Positions 22,787 to 30,429 of a stretch of DNA of 30,500 nt are shown one piece after another. The translations under genes were made by a program, and so were the position numbers. The notes under the pieces were generated by a model. That model did no database searches. It was given only the letters and a program-made list of their open reading frames with translations, and was not told the DNA's origin. The stretch spans positions 1 through 30,500 of IMG/VR virus record IMGVR_UViG_3300042468_000890; one strand, given 5' to 3'. Source of the DNA: a virus. Numbering within the stretch: position 1 is the first letter of the stretch; each line of letters opens with the position of its first letter.

Positions 22787-24751
22787 ATGCAGGTAAGTAC
22801 AAGAGCACAAGTCATTACACGACGAACATATAATAGACCCACCAGTGATGATGGCAAACAATTTGAAACATGGGCACAAACAATTAGACGAGTACGTGAA
22901 CATCAACACTGGTTGTGGGAACGCAGCGTAGGTCGTCAACTGTATTTTAACGAAGTAGAAGAATTAGAACAGCTAGAACAATTAATGCTAGCTAGAAAAG
23001 TGTTAATGAGTGGCCGTACATTATGGCTAGGTGGTACAAACGTAGCGCAAACCCGTGAAGCGTCACAGTTTAACTGCAGCTTTACACAAGTAGAAACAGT
23101 ATATGACGTAGTAGACGTATTATGGCTACTACTACAAGGCTGTGGCGTAGGATTTAAACCCATTGTAGGTACGCTAAATGGATTCTCAAAACCTATTAAA
23201 AATATCAAGGTTGTTAAAAGCCAACGAACAGCTAAGGGTGGACTTGAACACAATGTTGAAACCTGGGATGCAGGCACAAAAACTTGGACGATACAAGTTG
23301 GAGACAGTGCCGAAGCCTGGGCCAAGTCTATTGGAAAGTTGCTTGCGGGTAAGTATCCTGCTGATACTCTCGTACTTGATTTTAGCCAACTAAGACCTGC
23401 TGGGGAAAGGTTAAAAGGATATGGATGGATTAGCAGTGGTGACAGTGCTATCTCAAAAGCTTATGTTGCAATTGCCAACATACTTAATGGTAGGGCTGAT
23501 AGCCTTCTCACTAGGATGGATATTCTTGACATTGTTAATCATCTCGGAACGATCTTGTCCAGTCGTAGATCGGCTGAAATTGCTCTTTTCGACTATGGTC
23601 AACCGGAGTGGGAAGAATTTGCAATAGCTAAAAAAGACTTTTGGTTGTATGGTCGTGAACACCGTCAGCAGAGTAATAATAGCTTAGTATTCAAAGAAAA
23701 ACCAACTAGAGCCGAGCTAAAGCATATATTTAATCTTATGCAAGAAGCTGGTGGTAGTGAACCAGGATTTATTAATGAACAAGAAGCTCTCAGACGTGCT
23801 CCGTGGTTTAAAGGAGCAAATCCATGCGTCGAAATCTTATTGGGCAACAAGTCCTTCTGTAACCTTACAGAAACGGACATCTCCAAGTTTAAAGGCGACA
23901 CCGCTGGACTACACGATGCGATCAGATTGGCTGCCAGGGCAAATTATCGTCAAACCTGTGTTAACCTTAAAGACGGGATCTTACAAGAAGCATGGCACCT
24001 TAACAACTATTTCCTACGTCTCTGCGGGGTTGGTCTAACAGGTATTGCAATGCGTCCAGATATGAATAGTTATGACTATGAATATCTTAAGCGTACAGCA
24101 ACTAGTGCTGCTATTAGCATGGCTGATGAACTAGGATTACCACGTCCTAAAAATGTTACCTGCGTTAAGCCATCAGGCACGTTAAGTAAAATCATGGATT
24201 GTACAGAAGGTGTGCACAAGCCACTAGGCAAGTACATTTTCAACAACGTACAGTTTAGTACCTATGATCCTGTTATTCCACTTATGCGTGAAGCAGGATA
24301 CAAAGTGATGAATCATCCTACAGACCCAACTGGTGTGCTAGTAACATTTCCTGTTGAGTGGAAAGATGTGCCATTTCATAAGGAAAACGGCAAGGAAGTC
24401 AATCTTGAAAGCGCAGTACATCAGCTAGAACGTTATAAGCTGTTGCAAACTAGTTGGACACAGCAAAACACATCGGTAACAATTAGTTACGATCCTAGTG
24501 AAGTCTCGGAGATTATTGACTGGTTATTAAATAACTGGGATTGTTATGTAGGTGTAAGTTTTATTTATAGAACTGATCCTACAAAAACTGCACAAGATTT
24601 AGGCTATCTCTATCTTCCACAAGAAGTTGTAGATGAACAAACTTATAAAGATTATGTATATAATCTCAAACCCGTTGATCTAGAAGGCGCTAACAGTTTT
24701 GATGAGATTGTTGGTGATGATTGTAGTACTGGAGCTTGTCCAATAAAATGA
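22787..24751 (+). CDS. nrdJ: Adenosylcobalamin-dependent ribonucleoside-triphosphate reductase (class II)
   Basis: A 654-residue monomeric class II ribonucleotide reductase of the Lactobacillus RTPR type. C97 and C358 are the redox pair. The active site NPCVE (345-349) holds the thiyl radical C347 and E349. The C-terminal swinging cysteines are C646 and C651 (CSTGACPIK). Spacings C347-C358 (11) and C646-C651 (5) match those I recall in the L. leichmannii enzyme. It makes dNTPs from rNTPs using coenzyme B12 without oxygen or iron. It is shorter than the 739-residue reference, so the allosteric insertion may be reduced. Ribosome site AGGAG lies before the ATG. It overlaps the next small gene by 4 nt. 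No B12 riboswitch seen upstream. Confidence 0.95.
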   Translation: MQVSTRAQVITRRTYNRPTSDDGKQFETWAQTIRRVREHQHWLWERSVGRQLYFNEVEELEQLEQLMLARKVLMSGRTLWLGGTNVAQTREASQFNCSFTQVETVYDVVDVLWLLLQGCGVGFKPIVGTLNGFSKPIKNIKVVKSQRTAKGGLEHNVETWDAGTKTWTIQVGDSAEAWAKSIGKLLAGKYPADTLVLDFSQLRPAGERLKGYGWISSGDSAISKAYVAIANILNGRADSLLTRMDILDIVNHLGTILSSRRSAEIALFDYGQPEWEEFAIAKKDFWLYGREHRQQSNNSLVFKEKPTRAELKHIFNLMQEAGGSEPGFINEQEALRRAPWFKGANPCVEILLGNKSFCNLTETDISKFKGDTAGLHDAIRLAARANYRQTCVNLKDGILQEAWHLNNYFLRLCGVGLTGIAMRPDMNSYDYEYLKRTATSAAISMADELGLPRPKNVTCVKPSGTLSKIMDCTEGVHKPLGKYIFNNVQFSTYDPVIPLMREAGYKVMNHPTDPTGVLVTFPVEWKDVPFHKENGKEVNLESAVHQLERYKLLQTSWTQQNTSVTISYDPSEVSEIIDWLLNNWDCYVGVSFIYRTDPTKTAQDLGYLYLPQEVVDEQTYKDYVYNLKPVDLEGANSFDEIVGDDCSTGACPIK

Positions 24752-24909
24752 ACGATATTGAATTAAAATTTACACTTACTTATTCAGAAGCAAACGCAAT
24801 CTTAGCTGGCTTGCAGGAACTGCCAGCTAAGATTGCAAATCCTATTATTCAAAAAATGCAGCAGCAAGCACAAACGCAGTTGCCTAAACCTGAAGAAACT
24901 AATAGCTAG
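24748..24909 (+). CDS. Small protein (53 aa) coupled to nrdJ
   Basis: The ATG overlaps the nrdJ stop by 4 nt (ATGA) and the frame stays open for 53 codons to TAG at 24907-24909. The protein begins MNDIELKFTLTYSEANAILAG, continues with LQELPAKIANPIIQKMQQQAQ and has a Pro/Glu/Gln-rich tail. A strand followed by a helix is likely. The coupling and the terminator 3 nt after the stop support a real gene. I have a memory of similar small proteins beside phage reductase genes but cannot confirm it here. The coding sequence carries a perfect 15-bp inverted repeat (24796-24836). Confidence 0.7.
   Translation: MNDIELKFTLTYSEANAILAGLQELPAKIANPIIQKMQQQAQTQLPKPEETNS
24796..24836 (+). repeat. Perfect 15-bp inverted repeat inside the 53-aa gene
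   Basis: The left arm GCAATCTTAGCTGGC (24796-24810) and right arm GCCAGCTAAGATTGC (24822-24836) pair perfectly around an 11-nt loop. No T-tract follows, so it is not a classical terminator. It would form a stable RNA hairpin 75 nt before the terminator at 24912 and could act as an RNase III site, mRNA stabiliser or pause site. Confidence 0.9.
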
Positions 24910-24911
24910 GA

Positions 24912-24940
24912 AAAAGCCCGCGATATGCGGGCTTTTATTT
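24912..24940 (+). terminator. Intrinsic terminator after the nrdJ unit
   Basis: AAAAGCCCGC (24912-24921), loop GATAT, GCGGGCTTTT (24927-24936), then ATTT. The carbamoyltransferase ATG at 24943 follows after 2 nt, with no promoter or ribosome site between. Confidence 0.9.
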
Positions 24941-24942
24941 AT

Positions 24943-26580
24943 ATGAGAATATTGGCTTTTAATATAGCGCACGATAGTTCAGTATGTGTTATTAACAATG
25001 GTATAATCGAATACTTTTGCAAAGAAGAACGGTTAAGTAGAGTTAAGCGAGACAAACATCCTTTTAAAGCATTAGAATTATATAAAAGTTTAAATTTAGG
25101 CAAAGTAGACTACGCATTATATAGTGTTCCTAGTAATGATGAATCTGATATAGAAATTACATATAAGCACTATATTAGAAAAATGTTTGGTGTTGAGCTA
25201 GAAAACTTTTCTAGTTTACTACATCACAGCTGTCACGCAAATTTAGCCTACTACAACAGCAAGTTTGATACAGCTTTGGTTTTTGTTATTGACAGAAATG
25301 GGTCAATATTTTTTGTAAATAGACATCCTGCTGCGCGTGAGTCTGAATCTGTATTTTTATTTACTAAAAATACTAGCAAAGCTATCTACAAACGTTTTTG
25401 GCTAAATGATAACTATCAAGGTCAAAAGTTACTGATAGCACGCGAACTAGAGGGTTTTTATCCAGATTGTGATATAATGGCTAATACTCATATGGGTATA
25501 GTAAAAGTATACGAAGCAGCAACAACTCTTATAGGTCAAAATGATTTGGAAAATGGTAAGACTATGGGTTTATCTGCCTATGGAAAAAATGATTTTGACT
25601 ATAAACTTTTTGATAGTTATGGCAACCCACTAGATCACTTATTTACTACAGCACAACAAACCTGTTTCCTAGAATTACAGGACAAAACTGTTAATAAAAT
25701 AACTACTGATAACTATGAATTTTATGCAGACATTGCAAAACAAGTGCAACTTCAAACACAGTTTGTAGTTAAAAACTTAATAGAATACTATGTAAATAGT
25801 ACAAATATTAACAATGTTTGCATTGTTGGTGGATATGGTTTAAATATTGTAGCAAATAATTATTATATTAAAAGTATTCCAGGTGTAAATTTTTATTTTG
25901 AGCCTATATCAGACGATACTGGTGTACCTATAGGTGCTGCTATGTTAAAATATAACATGCTAACTAATAGGGTTCCTAAACCAATAGATAATAGCTTTTT
26001 TCACTACTACAACTACAACGAACCACTAACACTTGGTAATAAAACTACACTAAAAGAATTGTGTAAACTTTTAGCAAATAAACAAAGTTTAGCTATTTTT
26101 GAAGGTCAGCCAGAATCGGGACCAAGAGCACTAGGACATAGATCAATATTATTTGATCCTAGGAACTTAGACGGAAAAGATCTGGTAAATAAAATAAAGC
26201 AACGAGAGTGGTATAGACCATTTGCAGCAGTAGTACTAGAAAGTGAATTTACAAAGTATTTTGATACACTAGGACTTGATAAGTCTAGGGATATGACTAT
26301 AAACTTTGATGTAAAACCAGAATTTGCTGAATATATACCTAGTGTTATTCACGTAGACAATACATGTAGAGTTCAAACTGTATCCCATGGATTTTTATTT
26401 GAGCTACTATTAGAATTCTTTAACCAAACAGGTTGTCCAATACTACTAAACACAAGTTTAAATTTAGCAGGCGAACCACTAGCACAAACAAAAAATGATG
26501 CTATTAATATATTCAATAACAGTAGCTTAGACGCAATTTATTTTGTAGACGATAATAAATTAATAAAAAAAGCCCAGTAG
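24943..26580 (+). CDS. NodU/CmcH-family carbamoyltransferase
   Basis: A 545-residue protein of the NodU/CmcH/TobZ family, which moves a carbamoyl group from carbamoyl phosphate via carbamoyl-AMP onto hydroxyl groups. The N-terminal Kae1/HSP70-like domain starts ILAFNIAHDSS and has HHSCHANLAYY near 95-105 (metal-binding His set) and VIDRNGS. The C-terminal YrdC-like domain carries QPESGPRALGHRSIL, a family hallmark, and ILLNTSLNLAGEP. Frame reading from ATG 24925 would start inside the terminator stem, so ATG 24943 is preferred. No ribosome site is visible, an oddity. The substrate could be a phage glycan or a DNA base modification. Its stop codon lies inside the bidirectional terminator. Confidence 0.88.
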   Translation: MRILAFNIAHDSSVCVINNGIIEYFCKEERLSRVKRDKHPFKALELYKSLNLGKVDYALYSVPSNDESDIEITYKHYIRKMFGVELENFSSLLHHSCHANLAYYNSKFDTALVFVIDRNGSIFFVNRHPAARESESVFLFTKNTSKAIYKRFWLNDNYQGQKLLIARELEGFYPDCDIMANTHMGIVKVYEAATTLIGQNDLENGKTMGLSAYGKNDFDYKLFDSYGNPLDHLFTTAQQTCFLELQDKTVNKITTDNYEFYADIAKQVQLQTQFVVKNLIEYYVNSTNINNVCIVGGYGLNIVANNYYIKSIPGVNFYFEPISDDTGVPIGAAMLKYNMLTNRVPKPIDNSFFHYYNYNEPLTLGNKTTLKELCKLLANKQSLAIFEGQPESGPRALGHRSILFDPRNLDGKDLVNKIKQREWYRPFAAVVLESEFTKYFDTLGLDKSRDMTINFDVKPEFAEYIPSVIHVDNTCRVQTVSHGFLFELLLEFFNQTGCPILLNTSLNLAGEPLAQTKNDAINIFNNSSLDAIYFVDDNKLIKKAQ

Positions 26581-26601
26581 AGCAATCTACTGGGCTTTTT
26601 T
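26566..26601. terminator. Bidirectional intrinsic terminator between convergent units
   Basis: The 15-bp stem (26566-26580 with 26587-26601) has a GC-rich core GCCCAGTAG/CTACTGGGC flanked by A6 and T6 and a 6-nt loop. It can end transcription from both sides: the + strand carbamoyltransferase, whose UAG stop is in the left arm, and the - strand operon. Confidence 0.93.
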
Positions 26602-26604
26602 GTT

Positions 26605-27249
26605 TTATAGACTTAGTGGCGTATCTAAGTCGCTATCTTCATCATCTATAGTATTATCATTATCATGCATATCGTCTAGTTGACTAAATACCTCTACAAG
26701 TATATCACGATATGGTTGATCTACACGGTGTAAGTCTAAGAGGTAAATATCTAGGTGATCATTTCGCAATAATTCAGCATGGTACATAAACTGACCAAAT
26801 GCTTCTAAGTCTTCGCTGATGTTTTCGTTGGCATAATTTTCAATTACCTGTGCTGCCATCATACGCAGTGGCTTACTAATCATGCCTTTTTGCGCTACAC
26901 GTACTAGCTGCATTGCTTTGTTTTCACGATCACGCATAATTTGATTGCGCTTGGCAGTACTCCAACTATATCCGCCGTCACCGCCCCAAAGATCCCAAGC
27001 TACACGACCTTTACTAGGAAATCCTTCTTGTCCACTGTAAAAACCAGTTGCCTGTTTATCTACTTCATGTCTGCTAAAAAAGCTGTACATGCGTAATACT
27101 ACGCTTGCGCTTAATGGATCTCTATCTTTTAATTGATTAGCTCTGGCTAAGCCAACAAGTGTACCGCCAGCTTTACCTTCACTTTTCCATTTTAGTGCTC
27201 GTCTAGCAGCACTAGCCATTCCGCTTGTTGGTTTATAAGTTTTAGCCAT
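26605..27249 (-). CDS. Conserved phage-type domain protein (AARRALKWKSEGKAGG family), function unknown
   Basis: A 214-residue protein. Its first about 105 residues match a domain I recall from many phage proteins: AARRALKWK, GGTLVGLARANQLKDRDPLS, VLRMYSFFSRHEVDKQA, GRVAWDLWGGDGGYSW and then a basic helix. Its biochemical role is not known to me. The rest is helical and acidic, with a very acidic tail (DDMHDNDNTIDDEDSDLD). AGGAG lies nine bases upstream of the ATG. It is the last gene of the - strand operon, ending 4 nt before the bidirectional terminator stem. Confidence 0.7.
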   Translation of the reverse strand: MAKTYKPTSGMASAARRALKWKSEGKAGGTLVGLARANQLKDRDPLSASVVLRMYSFFSRHEVDKQATGFYSGQEGFPSKGRVAWDLWGGDGGYSWSTAKRNQIMRDRENKAMQLVRVAQKGMISKPLRMMAAQVIENYANENISEDLEAFGQFMYHAELLRNDHLDIYLLDLHRVDQPYRDILVEVFSQLDDMHDNDNTIDDEDSDLDTPLSL

Positions 27250-27260
27250 TACAACTCCTA

Positions 27261-28481
27261 TTATCGCATACGATTGTCATCAATAAATTTAATTTCATCT
27301 ACTAGAGCATCTGCATCCGTTTTAAAATTATTAAAGTCAGCTTTACTAATAGTCTTTAATAATTCTTCTAGTAGTTTTTGTGCTTCTTGATTATGTTCGT
27401 GCCTAGCAGCATATAACCAACGAAAAGCATTTTTATTATCAGCAACTTGTAAGTAGTATTTACCCAAATTTAGCATACTAGATACGTTGCGTTTCATTCC
27501 ACTGTCTTTAAGGTCGCCTAAAATACTTTCTATTTCGCTTTGGCTGCTTAATGGATCATTAAAAATCATAGTAGCTAATTTTTGATTAGCAGTTTCATTG
27601 ACTTTAGCTGCATGCCGTAAAAATTGCATAGCTAAACTATGACTTTCGTCTTTTACTAGGTCTACTATTTTTAATGCCGTTTCACTACTAACTTTTTGAT
27701 GTATTTCTCTAAAAACAGCATACGCATAGGTTTTTAACTCATTGGGCAAGCTGCTTTTCTGTAACAAATTTATTAATTCATCTAGTGCCTTTTGATCGCC
27801 TTTTAGTGCACGCCACATAAATATTCTAGTAGCTGCACTATAATTACCGTCTTGTTTGAAAGTTATACCATCATTTAAACTACGATTTCTGGCTGCTTGA
27901 TCATTAACTACGGCTGAAATTAATTCATTGTGTGTTTTTGCAGTGGATTTTTTAGTACTTTTGTTTAAGTGTGGGTTAGGTTCACTGCCCTCTATTACCA
28001 CACTCCAAATTTCCATTGGTTCTACATTTTTAAATTCTTGCAAGCCACGACTAACAAATTTATAATCTTTTATTTTTGTACTAACTAGTCTATATACACT
28101 ATCAGTTAATGTAACACCACCATAATCAGCAAGACTTTCTGTACGAGCTGCTAAGTTTACAGCATCACCCATTAAGTTAGTGCCATAGACCCAAACTTCG
28201 CCTACATGCATGCCTATACGCCAACGCATGCCATTATTTAATTTGCGGATATGGTGTTGCATGTCTATGCCAAATCGCACTGCATCTACAGCACTGGCAA
28301 ATTCAATGAGTACACTGTCTCCGCCTGTATTAAATAAACGTCCTCGATAAGTGTTTATTAATTCGTCAATAACAGCACGGCAAGCATCTAATTTAGCTAG
28401 TGTTCCTGCTTCATCACGCTGCATTAGGGTACTATAGCCAATAACATCACTACAGATTATGGTGGCAAGTTTAGTTTCCAT
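27261..28481 (-). CDS. Class III nucleotide cyclase with C-terminal helical repeats
   Basis: A 406-residue protein. Residues 1-165 form a complete class III adenylate/guanylate cyclase domain: metal-binding D12 (SDVIGYS) and D55 (GDSVLIEF), transition-state residues N109 and R113 (GDAVNLAARTE), and the closing LQEFKNVEPMEIW. The two positions that set purine choice hold N51 (Lys in mammalian adenylate cyclases) and N102 (Asp there), so the substrate cannot be assigned. Related bacterial cyclases with an FNT motif exist, as I recall. Residues about 190-406 are alpha-helical, Sel1/TPR-like (MLNLGKYYLQVADNKNAFRWLYAA), and probably regulatory. No signal peptide or membrane segment. It overlaps the upstream small membrane gene by 11 nt, and no good ribosome site is seen, suggesting coupling. 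Confidence 0.9.
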   Translation of the reverse strand: METKLATIICSDVIGYSTLMQRDEAGTLAKLDACRAVIDELINTYRGRLFNTGGDSVLIEFASAVDAVRFGIDMQHHIRKLNNGMRWRIGMHVGEVWVYGTNLMGDAVNLAARTESLADYGGVTLTDSVYRLVSTKIKDYKFVSRGLQEFKNVEPMEIWSVVIEGSEPNPHLNKSTKKSTAKTHNELISAVVNDQAARNRSLNDGITFKQDGNYSAATRIFMWRALKGDQKALDELINLLQKSSLPNELKTYAYAVFREIHQKVSSETALKIVDLVKDESHSLAMQFLRHAAKVNETANQKLATMIFNDPLSSQSEIESILGDLKDSGMKRNVSSMLNLGKYYLQVADNKNAFRWLYAARHEHNQEAQKLLEELLKTISKADFNNFKTDADALVDEIKFIDDNRMR

Positions 28482-28659
28482 TATGCTTTTGTTCTTTTAT
28501 TAATCTGTTAACTTGATCCCAGAGTGCAGTAATCTGTCTATCATAATTTTTTTCAAGATAATCTAGTCTAACTTTAATCGTAACAGCATAAGCAGCTATA
28601 GCAACTATTCCAGCACCTAAAAACCATAATTTACCAACAGCGTCTGTAACTGCTTCCAT
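28471..28659 (-). CDS. Small TM plus coiled-coil protein (XhlA-like layout)
   Basis: A 62-residue protein with one hydrophobic helix at about 10-28 (LWFLGAGIVAIAAYAV), then a charged heptad-like helix (VRLDYLEKNYDRQITALWDQVNRLIKE). This layout resembles XhlA-type membrane/lysis accessory proteins, but in those the coiled coil precedes the membrane segment, so the resemblance is only partial. Strong ribosome site AGAGGAG. It overlaps the cyclase start by 11 nt, so the two are made together; it may anchor the cyclase at the membrane or belong to lysis. Both are guesses. Confidence 0.65.
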   Translation of the reverse strand: MEAVTDAVGKLWFLGAGIVAIAAYAVTIKVRLDYLEKNYDRQITALWDQVNRLIKEQKHNGN

Positions 28660-28661
28660 GC

Positions 28662-28958
28662 TTATAACTCCTCTTTATACTTATTACTTAAAAACCCAAC
28701 TGTAGCATTTATCTTTTCCATGTGTTTGCTAGTAATTCGTTTTAGTTGAAGTATTCTTTCTAGTTCTAGTATAAATTCGGCTATATCTTCTGGATAGCTA
28801 GACTGCGTAAAGCAGTCTAGCATCTGTACTATAGTTTCTCTATATTCGTCTTGTTTATTTATTCTTGGTTTTGCGGCAGGCCTATCTACATGATCTAAGT
28901 AATATCTAACCCAGTATATTCCTTGATTACGATTTTTAGGTGGGAGTTTAAGTCTCAT
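28662..28958 (-). CDS. Unknown protein downstream of phoH
   Basis: A 98-residue soluble protein: basic N-terminus (MRLKLPPKNRNQGIYWVRYYLDHVDRP shortened here to its key parts RLKLPPKNR and YWVRYYLDHV), then three helices (ETIVQMLDCF, IAEFILELERILQL, MEKINATVGFLSNK). No family recognised. Its ATG overlaps the phoH stop by 4 nt (ATGA) and its stop lies 2 nt before the next ATG, so it is tightly coupled in the operon. Confidence 0.65.
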   Translation of the reverse strand: MRLKLPPKNRNQGIYWVRYYLDHVDRPAAKPRINKQDEYRETIVQMLDCFTQSSYPEDIAEFILELERILQLKRITSKHMEKINATVGFLSNKYKEEL

Positions 28959-29641
28959 TGTTTATAGGCCATAATTATTTGTTTACAGAGTTTACTGCGA
29001 ACAATATCTTCATCACGAAATCTAACAACCTCAATGCCTTCGATATGTTCTAATCTATTAGTAGCATCTAAGAGTCCGCTATTGCTAATATCGCTTTGCT
29101 CGTGATCTCCGCTAATTATAATTTTACAGTTTTTACCTATGCGTGACAAGATCATTTTCAGCTCATCCCTAGTAGCATTTTGTGCTTCGTCTAGGAGTAC
29201 TATACAGTCGTCAAATGTTAGTCCTCGCATAAATCCTAACGGTTTAGGTTCTATTTGTTTTTTACTCAGTGCATACTCATAAAATCCTTTACCTAGGCTA
29301 TTAGTAAAAATTTGATCAAACGGTTCTAGGTATGGTGCGTATTTTTCTTCTAGTGTACCAGGTAAGAAGCCTAATCCTCGTCCAGTTTCTATATTAGGTC
29401 TGGTTAGTATTATTTTTTTAATGCGCCGGTGAAATAACTCACCGGCTGCATATGTGGCTGCAATATAGGTTTTACCTGTACCTGCGCTACCTATACCAAA
29501 AACAATACTATTACTATGTATTGCCATTAAATATTCTTCTTGAATATAATTTAATGGAGTTACATTTTCAAAACCTATTTCTAGCGGGATTACGTTATCG
29601 CGTTGAACGCTTCTTAGCTTTTTAGCACTGCTCTTGGCCAT
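28955..29641 (-). CDS. phoH: PhoH-like ATPase
   Basis: A 228-residue P-loop ATPase of the PhoH family: Walker A GSAGTGKT (51-58), ILTRPNIETG (78-87), the family segment LGFLPGTLEEKYAPYLEP (90-107), Walker B VLLDEAQN (148-155) and SGDHEQSD. The family is related to SF1 helicases, and bacterial PhoH2 is an RNA helicase/RNase when fused to a PIN domain; here there is no PIN domain. It is very common in marine and freshwater phages, with no settled function. AGGA lies 7 nt before the ATG. The first about 15 residues are basic. Confidence 0.93.
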   Translation of the reverse strand: MAKSSAKKLRSVQRDNVIPLEIGFENVTPLNYIQEEYLMAIHSNSIVFGIGSAGTGKTYIAATYAAGELFHRRIKKIILTRPNIETGRGLGFLPGTLEEKYAPYLEPFDQIFTNSLGKGFYEYALSKKQIEPKPLGFMRGLTFDDCIVLLDEAQNATRDELKMILSRIGKNCKIIISGDHEQSDISNSGLLDATNRLEHIEGIEVVRFRDEDIVRSKLCKQIIMAYKQ

Positions 29642-29662
29642 ATTATATCCTAGTAGTTAAAG

Positions 29663-29965
29663 TTACTTTTTATCAGGTACTTTGTGTCCGTCTAATTTTT
29701 CGTGAACCTTAACTTCTTTACACACTTGTTCTGGCTTACCATCTTTGCCAATAACAGGCTTACCATCTTTTACTTTATCAATACAAGCCTTTTCTTTTTT
29801 AGCTTCTTCTTTTTTAGCAGGAGCCTTTTCTTCTTTCTTAGCTGGCTCATCCTTTTTAGCTTCTACTTTAGCTGGTGCTTTTTCTTCCTTTTTAACTGGA
29901 TCAGCTGCTAATGCTGGTTGTATTAAAAGTGCTGAAGCTACAAATGCTAATAGAATTTTAGTCAT
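29663..29965 (-). CDS. Secreted Lys/Glu/Ala/Pro-rich repeat protein
   Basis: A 100-residue protein with a clear Sec signal peptide: MTK, hydrophobic core ILLAFVASALLI, and a cleavage site after ALA (residues 18-20). The mature protein is almost wholly K/E/A/P with a KKEEKAPAK-type repeat at about 25-57, then a more ordered part with two Cys (ACIDK, VCKEV) and GKPVIGKDGKPEQ. It should lie in the periplasm, with a possible disulfide. The extended charged rod resembles the middle of TolA or TonB-like proteins, but no such domain is present. AGGA ribosome site. Possible periplasmic or virion-surface spacer; function unknown. Confidence 0.75.
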   Translation of the reverse strand: MTKILLAFVASALLIQPALAADPVKKEEKAPAKVEAKKDEPAKKEEKAPAKKEEAKKEKACIDKVKDGKPVIGKDGKPEQVCKEVKVHEKLDGHKVPDKK

Positions 29966-29976
29966 ATAGTTTCCTA

Positions 29977-30429
29977 TTATAGTTCTGGAAATGGTTGTTG
30001 AGGAGGTGCGGCTTTGCCGCCAAACCCAACAGTTACTTGATTGCCGCCAGTTGATGGTGCTATGCTTATGCTGCCGTTGTTACCTAGGGTAACCATAGGA
30101 GTAGACATAGGTGGTGGGCTTGGTGGCTTATCCCAACCTTTATTTGCAGCTTGTAGGGCTGCTTTTTGAGCTTCCTTATCACCACTAGCTAACATAATAC
30201 CACTAAGAGTACCTGTTAAAAAAGTAGCTATAGGAATAATCAATTCAAAAAATTTGTTATCTACAGGGCTAATACCATTCATAGGTTGTGTTACAAATAT
30301 TAAGCTGTAGAGTACTACAAATACGATACCAAATAATGTTAATGCTAGTACCATACCTATAAAAAATTTAAGCCTAGCCATTAACTCATCTTCAGTATAG
30401 CGCGGGCCTTCCCATAGGTCTTTAATCAT
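29977..30429 (-). CDS. Two-TM membrane protein with Pro/Gly-rich tail
   Basis: A 150-residue protein. After a charged N-terminus (MIKDLWEGPRYTEDELMARL) come two hydrophobic helices, about 22-47 (FFIGMVLALTLFGIVFVVLYSLIFV) split by no charge, and 61-82 (FELIIPIATFLTGTLSGIML). The C-terminal about 65 residues are rich in Pro, Gly and Asn (PPSPPPMSTP, then GNNGSISIAPSTGGNQ). The layout could suit a holin or virion/membrane anchor, but no family is recognised. Its ATG overlaps the upstream stop by 4 nt, so it is coupled to the partial gene at the window edge. Confidence 0.7.
   Translation of the reverse strand: MIKDLWEGPRYTEDELMARLKFFIGMVLALTLFGIVFVVLYSLIFVTQPMNGISPVDNKFFELIIPIATFLTGTLSGIMLASGDKEAQKAALQAANKGWDKPPSPPPMSTPMVTLGNNGSISIAPSTGGNQVTVGFGGKAAPPQQPFPEL

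Noticed and set aside
22740-22790. Possible cobalamin riboswitch before nrdJ
   Set aside because: Only an 8-nt gap separates dut and nrdJ, too short for a riboswitch, and no B12-box-like sequence was seen.
24925-24942. ATG start for the carbamoyltransferase six codons upstream
   Set aside because: It lies in the terminator hairpin; the family N-terminus begins at MRILAFNIAHDSS.
29642-29655. TATAAT on the - strand just before phoH, and another before the gene at 29965
   Set aside because: No -35 box at 16-18 bp; the sequences coincide with spacer or stop-codon context next to AGGA ribosome sites.
29702-29969. Two + strand open frames opposite the Lys/Glu-rich gene
   Set aside because: Low-complexity Phe/Ser/Leu-rich mirror of the K/E-rich coding strand; no ribosome site or context.
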